From contig NC_083522.1 in NCBI RefSeq assembly GCF_032362555.1, positions 6,922,001 to 6,986,000 on the forward strand: 64,000 nucleotides of DNA, in the 5' to 3' direction. The translations under genes were made by a program, and so were the position numbers. This DNA comes from Amyelois transitella. Taxonomy: Eukaryota; Arthropoda; Insecta; Lepidoptera; Pyralidae. The notes beneath the pieces are model-generated. The model ran no database searches and was not told the DNA's origin. It worked only from the letters and a program-made list of their open reading frames with translations. Below, piece by piece: positions 49,039 through 62,100 of this stretch (position 1 is its first letter; every line of letters starts with the position of its first letter).

Positions 49039-51876
49039 TTACTTCTTTTTAACTATCTTTTCGAATACTGGCACAGGATAGAATTTAGGTGCGGGGTAGA
49101 ATTTGGGAGGCGACACTAGTCTGCAAAGAATAAAGAACATTTTATTAATTGTTAAATGGTAATTATCGGTAATAAAATAACCTAGAAAAAGGGTAATTAT
49201 CAGTTATTTATTTCCCAAACTTATTATTTCTTTGCAATTACTGGTATTGATCTGACTACGCAGGCTAGGCAACGGCAATCGCTTATCGTCAGGACCAGTT
49301 TTTCTAGAAAAAATCTAGACACAAAATGAACTCAACTTATTTTGTTCAAGTCTAGTATGTTACAATGATTTATACAGACGTGGTCACAGCACGCAATTGT
49401 TTTTATTAACATAAATATTAACAGATTAATGCGAATCAGACTAAATTAAGGGGTTAAGGGCTCAACTTCCTGTCCATATATGGTTTGACATGAACATATA
49501 AATAATTTGGAACATATACATGAAGGATTCAAAATTACAAACAACTGGGTAAGTACGATTTATAAGGGGTAAGGATAGTAAGTAGGTATTTGGTGATTTT
49601 GCACACCTAATTTACAAAGTCTTTTGCCTGTGGCTCTTTTGTCTTTGATGATTTATCGTTTGAGCATTGAGATCAACGTGTGTGATCGACCAATCAATCA
49701 CTGAAATAGACTCACGATCATGTCCATATCCATGAAGGATGTTATCTATGAGGGGCAAAGTTTTACTTACTGGTAGACTACTGGTCTAGGCGGGCTAACT
49801 TCAGCCTTGCTTGGCAGCAATGAGGCAAGCAGTTCTCCAACTGCCTCCGTCTTTTTGGCCACAGCGTTGGTGCTCACGCTGATCAGGTTACTCAGCCTGT
49901 CCACGATCTTAGACGGGCTCGGAGGGCTTATCACGACGGACGGCTTGGGAACCTGGTAATTGTAAAAGAGATTATATAAGATTTTTTGCGGAATTATAAT
50001 AAGGCTACGTTGGGCAGAGGGACTAGATATAAATAGGGGGAAGAGTGTTAAAAAAAAATTGTTGTTCCTTTTGTTTAAGTTTCAACAAAATCCTTGATAG
50101 TTGAGTCAGTTTTCCTCTAAATACAATTTCTTGCTAAATGAAGGACAAAAGCACTGAACGGATTTCGTGTGTTTTATGTTACCTAGGTCACATATAATTT
50201 AAATTCTCACCTGATAAGGCCAAGGTTTGAAGACAAGAGGTTTGTGCACAAACACAGGTTTTTCCACGACAAATGGTTTCTCGACCAGCACAGGTTTCTC
50301 CACGACTATTGGCTTCTCAACGAGCACAGGTTTCTCAACCACCACGGGAGATGGCAGCAGCAGTGGTTTCAAAACTGCGCTCTTCAAAGCGGCGCCCAAT
50401 TTCAGCGCCTTGGCTCCCAGGAGTGCCGCGCCGCCGATCAGAGCACCTTTAGCAGCCAACGCCGCAAGTAAGGCGCCTGTAAGGGATTAAGGTTTCAAAT
50501 AGGTTGCAATGTCAGTACAAACTACCAGAGATCGTCTCACTCAGACATATAGAAGAAAACTTATGGAGTTTCCCAAACTTTCAGACTGGAACTGGAAAAT
50601 TTCAGAGCGCCCTTACTACATTTTCAAACACGAGGCGGTTCACTACCCTCTAGCTAGCTGCCCTCTAGCTCAAAGAAATCTGATTTTTTTTTCATGAATA
50701 GATATTTAGGTGTTAACACTTAAAAAGGAAAAAGAACGTATTTATACACCTCCATTATGTTTACATTTATATTATCTACATATAGGTAGTTAGTGTTTTT
50801 ATTAATACGTCCGTCAATCCATCATTATATTGACTTTGTTACATAACGTATTGTTTATTTAATAGTATAGTTATCACTCAACACTAGGGGTCAGTCAGAC
50901 TGAGCAGTTGTAGAGATTAAAACTGTCCATTCGGTACCAATCTGTTCTTCCTCTGCCTCTGTCCATTCTGTATATTATAAAGTTTGTGACGTTGTTTGTT
51001 TTTAAGGGCTAATTTTCGAAAATACTGAACCGATCATGAAAAGTCTTTTACGTTTTAAAAGATTTTTTATTTCCTATGGGTTTAGGCCATGTACTGTACT
51101 ATAAACATACGCTCCTACGTTTCTCCAGTTAAGCAATACACTTCACCAGTCACAGCCAAAAAGCTCTTTAGTCTATGAACCATATGCTGATAGTAGTCAG
51201 AGATATGCTGGTTAGTATTTTTCAAGAGTACACTCCTGACGTCGACGTATAAGTAAACTGTAACGAACCTTTAAGAACCGCTCCTTTAGCCAGAATTCCA
51301 GCACCCAGTAAGGCAGCCCCCTTGGCAGCCCCAGCTGCTGCGAGCTTGGCTGTGAGGGCTGTGGAGTAAGCTGGTGGCACCAGGCATGACAGGCAAGCCA
51401 GCTGGAGCATAGATATATATGTATGTTTTTGAACATTTGTTATTCGGTTAGCACAGAAAAGGAACAAGAAAAATAATTAAAGTTATATTTTCTCCGAAAT
51501 ATCAAGCTGAAGACAAAGTACGAGACAATGGTTTGTTTAAGCTGCTGAATTCAAGGTCAGGGAAGAAATTTATCGGCTTAGAAATTACTTTTGGCCAATC
51601 GGTATAATTAGTACAGACAGCAGCATATCAAATAAACGAAATTTACTACGGAACGGACAGTAACTTGACGTGCGGTTGACAGTACTTAGTTATTTGTACT
51701 TCATGTCCTATTCAATTAGTACTCATATTGTCATGATCCATGATACATGCCACAAGATTATATGGAACAGTTCTGTCAAAGACACGACTCAAAATATTTG
51801 GTACTACGTAAGGTAGCCTACTACGAGTATACCTAAATCTAAGACTCACCGATAAAATAACTAACTTAATTTCCAT
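49039..51876 (-). CDS. Secreted VEKP-repeat protein
   Basis: Exons on minus: 51850-51876, 51269-51401, 50211-50476, 49771-49952 and 49039-49120, all GT-AG with matching phases, giving 229 residues. The signal peptide is MEIKLVILSLACLSCLVPPA. Next is an Ala/Leu/Gly-rich part spread over exons 2 and 3 (KLAAAGAAKGAALLGAGI, then AAKGALIGGAALLGAKAL). Exon 3 ends with about six VVVEKPVLVEKP-type units. Exon 4 is helical and Ser/Val-rich (IVDRLSNLISVSTNAVAKK), and the end is PPKFYPAPKFYPVPVFEKIV. VEKP-type repeats occur in insect cuticle and mucin-like proteins. The two Ala/Gly parts look like an old exon duplication. Confidence 0.85.
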
Positions 51877-52139
51877 GATTTCAGCACTTGTTACTGTCAC
51901 TTTGTCACGTCAAGGACTGAACTTTCTGTTAACTAAGTACTTACTACTTATAACTATAGATTAGTACATTGCGAAATTGTATAATTATAACTGTACAATT
52001 TAAAAAAAAATTCTTATGTATATTCCATTGAGGTTCATTTTCGTAACAACTTAATATAATTTGTACTAATCACATTGATTGACAAGCTTTTTAATTAATT
52101 ACTTTACATCATACTTTTGGAATGTGAGTTTTATGGTTT

Positions 52140-52290
52140 TCCCCTCAATTGTGGGTACCTGGCGTTAGTCCAAGTTGACTCCTCCTTGGAGAGGAGTCTG
52201 GAATGCGCCTGACCATTTTATTTTATTAAGTTAGATTTTATATGAAGCGACCCCCCGTCTTACCTCTGCAACCTTTACAAAGGAAGCTAT
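52140..52290 (-). repeat. SINE family B fragment
   Basis: On plus it reads TACCTGGCGTTAGTCC, CTCCTTGGAGAGGAGTCTGG, GAATGCGCCTGACCAT, then TTACCTCTGCAACCTTTACA, the complement of the SINE-B body. Confidence 0.65.
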
Positions 52291-52780
52291 AATAATATAT
52301 TGAATTTCGGTTACACACGATGTTTAGGTAACTAGGTATATTGACAATACTTATTAGGTTTGTATTTTATTTACAAACTAAGTTGTTCATCAATTTGTTT
52401 CATTACCTAAGTTAATTAAAATGTTTGATAATTAAATTTATTTATGGTTCACGGAAAATAACTAGTCACATATATAAATATACAATATACAACGTAAATA
52501 ACAATTGTACAACAACACACAAACAAAACAAACTCCAAAACAATGATACCTACTAGTTAAAGGTGACAAAATAACGAGTATACTACGTATCCAATTAAAA
52601 TTGTGTTTTCATAAATTGTTGTAGTTAGTAATTGTTGTAATTAATAATTTTAAATTTCCTCCTAAGCATTTATCATTTTAAAATAATAACAATATTTACC
52701 TACCTACTTAAAGATATTGTTAGGTAATTTGACAAGTTATTAAAATTAAAAGCACGCATAATAAAATACAGTAACAGTAT

Positions 52781-52835
52781 TTTCGGGACTGTTGGCTCTG
52801 TATACCCCGCAAGGCATAGCGACGTGATTATATGC
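52781..52835 (+). repeat. SINE family A 3' fragment
   Basis: GACTGTTGGCTCTGTATACC, then CCGCAAGGCATAGCGACGTG and a TATATGCATGTA tail. Confidence 0.7.
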
Positions 52836-52844
52836 ATGTATCAA

Positions 52845-52985
52845 TCAATCCCCCGATAAAAAGTAGCCTAAGTTTTATTTAGGGTTTTAAGCTTACTATA
52901 TTATCAAATTTCAACGTAATCGGTTCAGTAGTATTTTCGTGAAAGAGTAACAAACATCAATACATACTATACTAACAAACTTTTC
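52845..52985 (+). repeat. Dispersed repeat fragment
   Basis: It carries AAAAAGTAGCCTAAG and TTTCAACGTAATCGGTTCAG, a block I know as a common lepidopteran repeat module. Family uncertain (LINE or Helitron-type). Confidence 0.4.
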
Positions 52986-54360
52986 CATTAATAATATAAT
53001 AATTAAATACATTAAACTTATTATCTATTGAGTTGTACCTGCGTTAGAGCAGCTTTACTTCAGACCTTATTCCTATAAAAATTCTAAAATTTCTATAACT
53101 GTGTGGATCCGAATATCCCTTCAGTAGTTTAAGCCGAGCATTGATAATTAAAACATCGAGCATTGATAATTAAAATATTTTTATCATTTTAAGTCAGTTA
53201 AATTTTTATGAATAAAATCGTCTAAATTTGTATCATTTCTGACTTTTGAGGTAAAAATACTTAAGTTAGTGTGTGAATAACCAGTTAGAAAAGTATCATA
53301 AAAATTATTCAATTAATTTCTCTAATCACTTGTAAAAATGTGTAGGTACAATGGTGTTATAGGTAAAAATAAGTTCAATACCTATCATATATGTTTATAT
53401 AATAACATTGTTATTTTCTTTCCGATGCAGGATACCAATATTAATACTTAAAAACTTTCACTTTACGTGATATTAATGTATACGAACCAGTCAACCTGTG
53501 ACCACGGTCGGCGCCACCCTGTCGAAACGTCAGGAAAAAAAGTATGTTTTCGCGTTAATTCCCATTTGCATACATTAGGATAGCAATATTATCTCCAAAA
53601 TGTATGTCAAATAAAGCCGAGGTCAAGAAGTAAGCGGGTCACCAAATAAACAGCTCCGTGCTAATTGCTTTCTCACACTTGCTACTAAAAAGATGTGGAG
53701 ATGTTATTACTAAAAAAATGGTTGGCCTTATAAGATAAACACGGTGGTACTCAAACAACATGGTATTCGACGTCTAATGCTGTCGCCAACAAAAAATATA
53801 ATAACTTCCTAATATGATTATTTTCCTTTATCAGCAAATATAATATACACTTGGAAAAAACGGCCGTCTTTAACAATAATAAAATTCCGAAATACAATTT
53901 GCTATTATCATATATATTTGTTTAGATATTAAAATGTATTTCCTTAAAATCAACAACTTTGAAGTGGGATAAACGAGTTGAGTATAGAATTCTCCGAATT
54001 GATTTGTGTTTCATTTTTACTATACCTACCTATTTCTTTTCAAGTTTATCAAATATGTAATTGAGTGGCGATAAAATTTTGTTGTTTATTATTAATTGCT
54101 TTAGAAATATATAAATTGTAAGTCTCACGTGAAGATCATTAAACTTTATCAATGTTATTCTCAAAAAAAAAATTGTCTTGATTTTTAATGTTTACTTTTA
54201 CTAAAACAAAGACCAATTAAATGCAAACAGAAAGCGAGCTAAGCCCCTTTAAAGAGTTAGTGTTAAACTATTTTGAGACTAAGAGTATTGAGAATATATG
54301 ACGGCGACGCCATGGCTTTCTTTGTGAAAGAAAGTGCTGTATTATCTTGAAAGTCACAAA

Positions 54361-54368
54361 TATAAAAA
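54361..54368 (+). promoter_or_regulatory. TATA box of the basic Tyr-rich gene
   Basis: TATAAAAA, 107 bases upstream of the ATG at 54475. Confidence 0.65.
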
Positions 54369-54474
54369 GTGAAGTTCACGGAGGTTTCACTATTTACACG
54401 ATTTCAGGGCAGGCTCAAGTGTCGGTGTTTTTTCTCATGTGTTGTTTGATAGTTTGTTACAATTTGAAATTAAA

Positions 54475-55223
54475 ATGCAGCTCATTCGAATAATATTTCT
54501 TCAGGTATGTAATGGCTCTTTATTATTTTGGTAATATTTATAACTTAGTTCTGGAAAAGTGATCGTCACATCGGCTGCACTGGCGTATGTGGAGGTGGCT
54601 CCCTGGGTTTTTGCCAAATTTATGATCTTTCTAGTCGCAAGAAGTACAAGACTGGACTCGCCTAAATATTTCCAACATGTATGCTTGGAAGCGACGGCCA
54701 TCCAACGTATGCCTTTGGAAGTGCTTATAAAATAAAAAAGAAATAAACAATTCCATACATTCATATCGTACGTATTTATCCCTTACGGTGAAGACAGAGT
54801 CCAAAATTTCGAATAGACTGAAAGGCCATATTAAGCTTAAGATTCAGATAGTGACAGTAACATATTCCTTTTTATCTTTCACAGATCCTACTGTTATCAA
54901 TAATTCTGCCGTTGGCATCTGCAAAGAAGAAGCGGGTAACGGCAGTTTCAGACGTGACTAAAACCTTCGACGATTCTGACTACCTGATGCACGAAATCAA
55001 ATCGAAACATGTAAACAAGAAACATAAACGAAAATCTAAGAGAAGTGCCTATCGTAGGAACTGGTCGCCTAAATTGGCCAGTTATTCTGGTTATATGCCA
55101 CCTTACCTGGTTTTCAATAGGAAAACTGGAGCATATTATCCATATTACAGTTATCCGAAGGACACAAATAATTATATCTCTAACAGACGAAGTATGGAGT
55201 GGAGAAAACATCGCCAAATGTAG
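54475..55223 (+). CDS. Small secreted basic, Tyr-rich protein
   Basis: Exons 54475-54504 (MQLIRIIFLQ) and 54885-55223, joined by a phase-0 GT-AG intron, give 122 residues. The signal peptide ends near LPLASA. The mature chain is strongly basic early on (NKKHKRKSKRSAYRRNW; KRSAYRR could be a processing site). It then turns Tyr/Pro-rich (GYMPPYLVFNRKTGAYYPYY). No Cys is present, so it is not a defensin-type peptide. It is the only clear plus-strand gene in the secreted cluster. Family unknown; a cuticle or silk cross-linking role would fit the Tyr content. Confidence 0.8.
54766..54862 (-). repeat. SINE family A fragment
   Basis: 3' part of the SINE within the single intron of the Tyr-rich gene, stopping about 20 bases before the acceptor. 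Confidence 0.65.
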
Positions 55224-55341
55224 TTGGTAATCTCTATTAGTCATAGGAATTCCTTTTAATTTAGGAAGACACTACAAGGGCTATTCTTAACATGTGTCGC
55301 GCCTTAGTAAAGCCCAGCTTTAGCGTTTTCAAATCGATCTA

Positions 55342-55409
55342 AATGAGCTTTTTAATCTTGATCCAATATGAGGAGAACCTCATATTGGATCATGATTAAA
55401 AAGCTCATT
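55342..55409. repeat. Long foldback, 32-bp arms, one mismatch
   Basis: Arms 55342-55373 and 55378-55409 pair with one mismatch around a 4-base loop. Confidence 0.9.
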
Positions 55410-55427
55410 CAGAAAAAAAGGTTGCGG

Positions 55428-55515
55428 AGGTCGGATGGATGTCGTTTTATGTAAAAACCTTACCTAGACCAGGATCGAAGGGCGCACCCCGAGCTTCTGT
55501 CTTGGGACGTGGGGA
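55428..55515 (+). repeat. SINE family B fragment
   Basis: AAGGTTGCGGAGGTCGGATG, TGTAAAAACCTTACC, then a decayed GGGCGCACCCCGAGC block. Confidence 0.6.
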
Positions 55516-56654
55516 TGTTATGGTGAAAAAAGATTTTACACAGAGGGACTTAATTCGAAATTCAGCATTACTAAACGCCATGGCGGTACTCTTCACTTGG
55601 TCGTATACAACTGTATGCGCAATAAACTGTATCTATACGGCAGTTAATTTGTAAATATTTGTTAGTTATTAAAAGTTCTTGTAAAAATTATTTATTAAAC
55701 GATAATATAAAAATCTGTTTTTTTTTTCATGATTACTTCTTATAACGTACTCGTATTCCTGTAATTCTCTTGATTCCTTACATGCTATTACAGAAAGTTT
55801 TGACGGTCTGCGTGCTAAAATATACGTATAAAAGTGAATATATTCGTAGCCAAAAAGTTGAAAAGACATCAACGCGTCGAATGAACCACAATTTTATGAA
55901 GTTAGAATTTTTGTGATGAAGAAATTATCCTGGTAATAAACAACCAAGTTATCAACACACTAAATTCTTAAAACGAATTATATGTCTTTTAATGGTTAAA
56001 ACTACAGTCTGTGTTTTTGCCACCTCAGTATAACAGGAAACTTATAAAATAAACACAGACATACATTTTCGACGCGAATGATAAAAAAAGCAGAATGAAA
56101 TAATGATTTAAATGAGTTTTTACTGGTTTATCTCTCAGTCTGTCTCAGTCAAAAATCATCCTGTCTGGATTTTGCAAAAGTTAATGTACTTATGTTAAGT
56201 TTGTGCTCTAATAAGTACTTACATCTCATATTTTTTACAAGAAGTTTTCTAATAAGTAATAACGGTTCTCAATTTTAAAAAACTGCTGCGTCGCTAATTT
56301 AGATTAAAATTATTATTAGTTTAACAAAATTACAATAAATTGTACAAAACATACTTGTATGTCTACAAACATAATATGAAATAGAACGTTTTTTTAATGT
56401 TGAGATAAGAAAACAATAACTTGATGAGAAAAGGTAAAAATAAGACATCCAATCGAGTAATTTGTTTAATTGATCTCTTATTATATCGTCTCATTGTTAG
56501 CAAATTTTATCGGATGGTAACTGAGAGTAAAAACATCTTCTTATTACATTGACTGGAAGTTTTATAGAAAGATAAGTATTGATATGAAAAGAGACCTGGG
56601 CTACGAACTTAAGAGTTTGACGAGATATTACTGGGAGATATAAGTTAATGGATC

Positions 56655-56926
56655 CCGTGTGTGCCGTGTGGTTCCCGGCACTAATATAAAAAGGAATAGG
56701 ACCACTCCATCTCTTTCCCATGGATGTCGTTAAAAAAAGGCTAAGGCTATAGGCTTATAAACTTGGGATTCTTCTTGTATGCGATGTGCAAGCAACCTGT
56801 CACTATTTGAATCTCAATTCTATCATTGAGCTTAGCAGCTGAACGTGGCTTGATAGACTATCAAGACTGTTGACTTTGTCTACCCTACAAGGGATATAGA
56901 CGTTATTATATGTATGTATGCAAATA
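56655..56926 (+). repeat. SINE family A copy, nearly full length
   Basis: It begins GTGTGTGCCGTGTGGTTCCC, GGCACTAATATAAAAAGGAA, and ends CTACAAGGGATATAGACG, then TATGTATGTATG. One of the most complete copies here. Confidence 0.9.
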
Positions 56927-57447
56927 AACAAAATGTGAGTTATTTATTTTGGATCAAAGATGGGTTTCATTGAAAAAGCAATTCCATGCTACAATACATT
57001 TATTATTTTTTATGGCACAATCTTGCAAACTCACTTGCGGATAAATTATATAGGTAGAAATTCTTGACATCACTTGGTATTTTTCACTTCACTTATTATG
57101 TAGGTTCAACAATTTTCCTTTAGGTAGGTATAACTTTATAAGTACATTAAATTATTTCATTTTCCTTTTTTAAATAATGTTTAACTGTAATTATGTTTAG
57201 TTTTTAATTAATTAAATATTTTTTTTTCCCATGGAATCATTTTTATTAAATTTGCTATTCCAATTAAATTATTATTGTTTGTTTCACGTCCATATTTTCA
57301 CTAAACGTAGATTTTTGTTGTATGATTATTTTTAAGACTTTATTTTCATTAGTTATCCCTTAAGCCATTCTTTTCTCATGTCTAAAACAGTCACGAATTC
57401 GTATTCAAGTTTTGAATCCTACAGTGAGTTTGCTTTGAATACCGGTT

Positions 57448-58193
57448 TCATCTGGTGTCAGCCGTAGGATCAGTGGTGGTACTGTTAGAGTCTGCATCCG
57501 GGGCAGCGTTGTTGGCTATGGTGGCTGTGGTCGCTGGACCCTCGGTGGTGGTGGTGACGTCATCACCAGCTGTCGCCATGGACACCAGCAGAAGGAGGGT
57601 GAGCGTGAAGAGGAGCTGGAATTTTTAGAGTAATTTTATCGTATGACATTTCCTACGAAATAGTAATGTATTGATAGGCTTTACACGTTTGAGATCGATC
57701 CCTGAATAGGTCATGATGATAATTCTCTTTCTAGGCCATTTTTAAATTGATTAAAATAAATCGTCTTTGTATTGCCATTTATTTATGCATACAAAAGACT
57801 ACCTACTAAAGGTACCTATAATTTTAACTACCATGTGATTCGAGGTCGTGAGTAATAGGCGTTCAACACACAATACTACACTTTGCCGCATGGCGATTTC
57901 AGAAGACCCAAAGCATTTACTTATTTGTGATAACTATGACAGTAAAAAAAAAAGAGTTGATGGAGCTTAAGAAGTAAACTGGCTGCTAATACTCCAATCT
58001 TAGTAGGAACAAGTAGTCGCCAAGAATCATTGCAAAATCCTGTTGTATTAGTAAAACAAAAGTAAGTACTTCAAAATCACACATTTTCGACGAAGGTTAT
58101 ATGACGACGACTATTATATACGTTTATCGCATGGACCATACTAACGTGAATAGCAACATAGCAAAAATGTATACTCACCTTAAATTTTGCCAT
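57448..58193 (-). CDS. Small secreted Thr-rich peptide
   Basis: Exons on minus: 58179-58193 (MAKFK) and 57448-57615, phase 0, give 60 residues. The signal peptide is FKLLFTLTLLLLVSMATA. The mature 38 or so residues are Thr/Ala/Asp-rich (GDDVTTTTEGPATTATIANN, then PDADSNSTTTDPTADTR), so they are acidic and probably O-glycosylated; NST is a possible N-glycosylation site. No Cys. The tiny first exon ending at FK recalls the MAFK exons of the genes further left. Confidence 0.8.
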
Positions 58194-59123
58194 TATCACA
58201 GACTTACGGATGTGCAATCCAAAGATTTACTTAGAGATAAAAATCCCACGATCCCTTTATATGTAGAGATGGACATAGGAAGCGAGCGTGTCGCAAATTG
58301 GATAATAATTGAAATCATTAACAGGAAACTAATTAAAGACCACAATAACTAGATAATTAGGTATATTGTGGTATGAAATGAGAGTAAAAAAGTAGAGTAA
58401 TTAATTTTAGAAGCCCAGGACTACGGATGTGAATAAGCATTTAATGGAACTATTGAGAAGGTCCGGGTTTATATGAAATCCTAATAAAAAATACTTATGT
58501 GATCTTGTTTTCGAGTCTGGTGGACTAGTTTTTTGAGCTTTAAAAGGCATCCTAGTTGTCGTTATGTGAACCATGTCAAAAACCGTACTAGGTGGTGTTG
58601 GATCCGAAAGATAACTACTCGTAGATAGTTGAAAAGCTTTGGACTATTGTGAAGAAAATTGCACTGACATGAGCTGTTCACGGAGTTTTTCCAGGTTCTC
58701 CTGGGTTCGGCAGCAGACTATATTCAGAGATAGTGGTGTCACGTGCCATCGGGAATTCGAAAAGATGAGAAATAAGTTAATATGAGATAATGAGTTAATT
58801 ATCTGTTCCCTGATACGTGAAACTTGGGGTTTTTAAAGGAAAAAGTATTAAGGCACCAATTTAGACCCCATATTGCTCTTAGAATTTAATTCATACATTA
58901 AAAAAACAAATACCTCATTAATTGACTATTGTTTATTTCATATTTCTTTCATAAAATTTGGATACATTAAAACATATAAAACGATGTAATGTTTTCTTTG
59001 GAACATTAATTTGGGTGAAGGTATTTCAATGTACTACACTTATTATTTTTTTTTGTAAGGAAATATTGAAGGTATTTCAGCCGAGAATAGAATCTGATCT
59101 GGATATGACGTCATCAGCAGATT
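58194..59123. other. Gene-free stretch
   Basis: An 83-codon plus-strand frame (58101-58352) overlaps the Thr-rich gene's first exon and promoter and is probably chance. Nothing else is recognised. Confidence 0.45.
58254..58261 (-). promoter_or_regulatory. TATA box of the Thr-rich peptide gene
   Basis: TATAAAGG on minus, 61 bases upstream of the ATG. Confidence 0.6.
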
Positions 59124-62100
59124 TTAGTTGTTGGCGTCCCGAGCAACTCCAGAAGGGTACAAAGCTGTAACAATGAAATAAATACCAATTTATTGTTGAC
59201 AAATTTTTTTTCTAATTATTTTCTTATTGTGACTTGTAGTACCTGCTAGAATAAGTCCCATTTTTCAAGTACCGTTGGAGGTGACTAAGGTTATTAGTAG
59301 GATCTGATCGTGCCTAGTGAAGATGCAACCGAAAACGCCATTATTAAAAATATTTTACGTATATATAACGATGGATGTCATAAAAGGCGACTAAGGGAGT
59401 CTTATAATTTTGGTATTCTTCTTGTTGGCGATGGGCTAGTAACCCGTCAGTAGCATTCCATTATAAAACCATACCTACAGCTGAACGTTGCCAGTTTTAA
59501 AATTGTTGGCCCTGTCAACCCCGCAAGGGCTATAGACATGATTTTATGTATTAATGATACTACAACTTAATTTTTTTGAACATACAATCCGAAATTAAGG
59601 GTAAATTCGATTTCTTCTATCCCTAGAAATTTAATTCGGATTTGTTAGGAATTGTTTGAATAAGTTTACATATGACGGTATTTGTAAATAAATTAAATAT
59701 GCTTTTGTTTTTTCGCTTGACACGAATTAACAATGGCTCTGTTGCTATGTTTACATTTCGCTATTCGGCAAATCGCATCGCAAATATTAAACGTTTGCAG
59801 ACATTACTCAGTATGTCTGTGCAAACAATTTTCTCAAAAAAAGCGACATCATAGAAGTGTGTCTATATGTCCAAATTGAGTGTATATAATTTTATAACAA
59901 TTTTTACATAAGTAAATCACCTTCTCAAAATGTATGCGTTCAAAAACATAATAAAATACTACCGTATTTTATTACGTTTTTGAACGCATAGCTATGTAGA
60001 GCGCGCATTGTTTGTTCTCTCGTTATTATATGGTTTAGCTCCCCACCTGTGTTAAGAGGAAAATATCGCTAAAAACTATCGTCGTTGACTTTCCTGTTAG
60101 GTTAAATTTTGCACTTGTTTATATAAAACATAAAACAATAAAATTAAATGTGCAGCTGTTATCTAGGTAAGTATTTATTCAGCTGTTGCCATAATGAATA
60201 AGTATTTAGTCAAATTAATTGCAGTTCTTTTTAATATTATTTCAACAAATTTGTTTTTTTAATAACGTTGGGATCTTTTGACACATAGTTAAAGCTAACC
60301 TGAAAATGCAAGAGTTAAATTAAATAGCAAAATCACAAGACAAAGTTATAAGGTCCCGCCGGTATCTATCACTACTCTGGTCTTCTCATACCTCAGTAAT
60401 TATTGTGTTACAATATTTTTTATTGTTTAAGATACATTTTCCGGAAAGGGTTGACAGTATCTTTCCACTTTCCACGATCTCTGCATACTTAATTCTTTCG
60501 CATTATCCATATTCATAACACTCTTCATGCAAGCTCGGCGGTTTGGTGGTTACATACTTAGAAATTTTGTAAGAAGATGTTTTTAGAATAACATTTATCT
60601 AAAGATTTACTCACTCTGGCTCCAGTGAGGTGGTGGTGGGTTTTCTACGTAAGCGGGTCCATTGTCTGCGAAAAAAAGAGTTTATAATTTATCAATAAGA
60701 TTGTCAAAAGAAAATACCTACACATTATAAAACTTAAATCATTACCATGGAAACAGCAAATGTCTCATCTCCTTTTTAGTCCTAATTTGCCAACTTATTT
60801 ACGAACGATTACCGTAGCTTCATACATACAAATAATTACGTCTTTATCCCATTCGAGGAAGACAGAGCCAACATTCTCACAAAGACTTAATAGCCAAGTT
60901 CAGCTGTATGCCTTTTCCAATCAATTTAATTTTGTAAATATTTAAGGAACTCTTCTGTTATTGAGTGACTGACTAAAGACAATGTACCTACAGTCGAAAT
61001 TACTAGGCGTAGGAATCTGAGACTTGACACGTATTTTTCTTACTGATTGTAAGGAGTTTCAACAGGAGAGGAAAATTTGGAAGTACATTAATATAATAAT
61101 AACTATTTATTCATTTCACAAGTAGTAGCAACTACGTTCCTCCAAAATATTTGTGGTAGCAAACAGGTAGGTACTTACTTATTGGTGGATATCCAGGGTT
61201 AGCTGAAAGAGAAAATAGATTATTAAAATAAAAACATCACGGGAGCATAAATATTATTATGAAACATCACTTAGATACTCCCCCAAAAATTTAAACTTTC
61301 TAATGATTTCTCAAAAAACAAGAATCATAACTGATAATCGTACTCTTTAATTTAATCGTATAAAATTTTAGAAATACGAGACTTTCAGGATCGAGATTAC
61401 GGAGGATATAGGAGAATAACCAAAAAAATTTGTTTTCAAAGTTATCAAAATTGTTATGTCATTTAAAAAGCTAGTGTTTTATTGTAATGACTTTAATGAA
61501 CAGCTGATTATAGACTGGACCAAATTTTTTTAGGTATTTGGTCCATGATTGTTCTTACGGTATAGACTGGGTGGATATGCGGGGTATGATGGACCTGAAA
61601 CAAAATAATACCTAGTTATAATTTTTTTTTAACATCATTAATGAAGTAAATGTTAAGAAAATAAAAGAAGAATTAAGTTAAAAAGAAAACAAAATGTAAA
61701 TTAAGTAAAAAAATATGAAAAAAGGTTTGGAAGCTTAAGTCAGAATAAATTTCGACTTTTGTGAGTACTGTAATGATGAAAAAGTATATACCTAAGTATG
61801 ACCTAAGTACATTTATACGGAAAATTTTTACAGCTTAACCTAGTTGAGAGAGCAGATAAGTTCGAGGCTTCTATTATGGGTCTCGCAAAACCCTGACCAA
61901 TCAGTACGAGTTCGTTTTTCATCTTGACCTGACCGAGGATCATGCACACACATGTAACATCTCTAGAGAAACAGTTGTTCCGATGCTGAAAGCCTAAAAT
62001 TTAAAGGCTGCTGATGTATTTAAAGTCACATGTATATTCAATATATCTACACAATACATGTATTATATTGTATGTAGATTTCTCAAATAAGTAATTAAAT

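Larger units (their letters stand above)
51877..54474. other. Gene-free stretch
   Basis: AT-rich; no exon seen. It holds a SINE-B fragment (52140-52290), a SINE-A fragment (52781-52835) and another dispersed repeat fragment (52845-52985). Confidence 0.5.
55224..57447. other. Gene-free stretch
   Basis: No exon seen. It contains a long foldback (55342-55409), a SINE-B fragment (55428-55515) and a SINE-A copy (56655-56926). Confidence 0.5.

Noticed and set aside
58101-58352. 83-codon plus-strand frame
   Set aside because: It overlaps the first exon and TATA box of the Thr-rich peptide gene and has no supporting motif.
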